A DNA stretch of 5,876 bases. Origin: CAMPJM01 sp964440915 (GTDB taxonomy: Bacteria; Bacteroidota; Bacteroidia; Cytophagales; Cyclobacteriaceae). Under the pieces are notes generated by a model. The model did not search any database, was not told the DNA's origin, and saw nothing but the letters and a program-made list of their open reading frames with translations. Each line of letters begins with the position of its first letter. The first letter of the stretch is position 1. A program made the translations under genes and the position numbers. Below, in pieces: positions 5,873-5,876 of the stretch. The DNA is taken from the NCBI GenBank assembly GCA_964440915.1, contig CAYTTV010000110.1, positions 1 through 5,876 of the forward strand, read 5' to 3'.

Positions 5873-5876
5873 TGAG

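Overview
The window looks like a stretch of core-type chromosome from a Bacteroidota bacterium, probably of the Cytophagales (inference). The reasons are moderate GC, AT-rich intergenic gaps, start codons without Shine-Dalgarno sequences, and a gene mix familiar from that group. No tRNA, rRNA, CRISPR array, insertion sequence or phage gene is visible, and no gap between genes exceeds about 135 bases.

Layout from left to right. A complete minus-strand gene encodes a class A penicillin-binding protein of the PbpC (PBP1C) type. All usable start codons before its membrane anchor are non-ATG. A 133-base divergent gap carries a repeated 11-base sequence and an AT palindrome. Then come three plus-strand genes: a 79-residue, highly charged protein of unknown function, a class B J-domain co-chaperone resembling CbpA, and 17 bases later a 135-residue protein. 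The last of these resembles the N-terminal half of the DNA-damage-inducible protein DinD. A 124-base convergent gap separates it from a minus-strand YihY/BrkB-type membrane protein with a coiled-coil tail. A second divergent gap of 132 bases contains a 19-base imperfect palindrome and leads into a plus-strand, cysteine-rich four-helix-bundle copper-binding (Csp/DUF326-like) protein that ends four bases before the window does.

How the genes may work together: PbpC acts in the envelope on peptidoglycan. The YihY protein is also in the membrane. The J-protein and the DinD-like protein are probably co-transcribed. E. coli pairs cbpA with a downstream modulator gene, cbpM, but the protein in that slot here is not CbpM-like. 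The copper protein would act in the cytosol, since it has no signal peptide. The J-protein/DinD-like pair is the most interesting part of the window. Everything else is recognisable family material, with some short, unproven regulatory-looking repeats.
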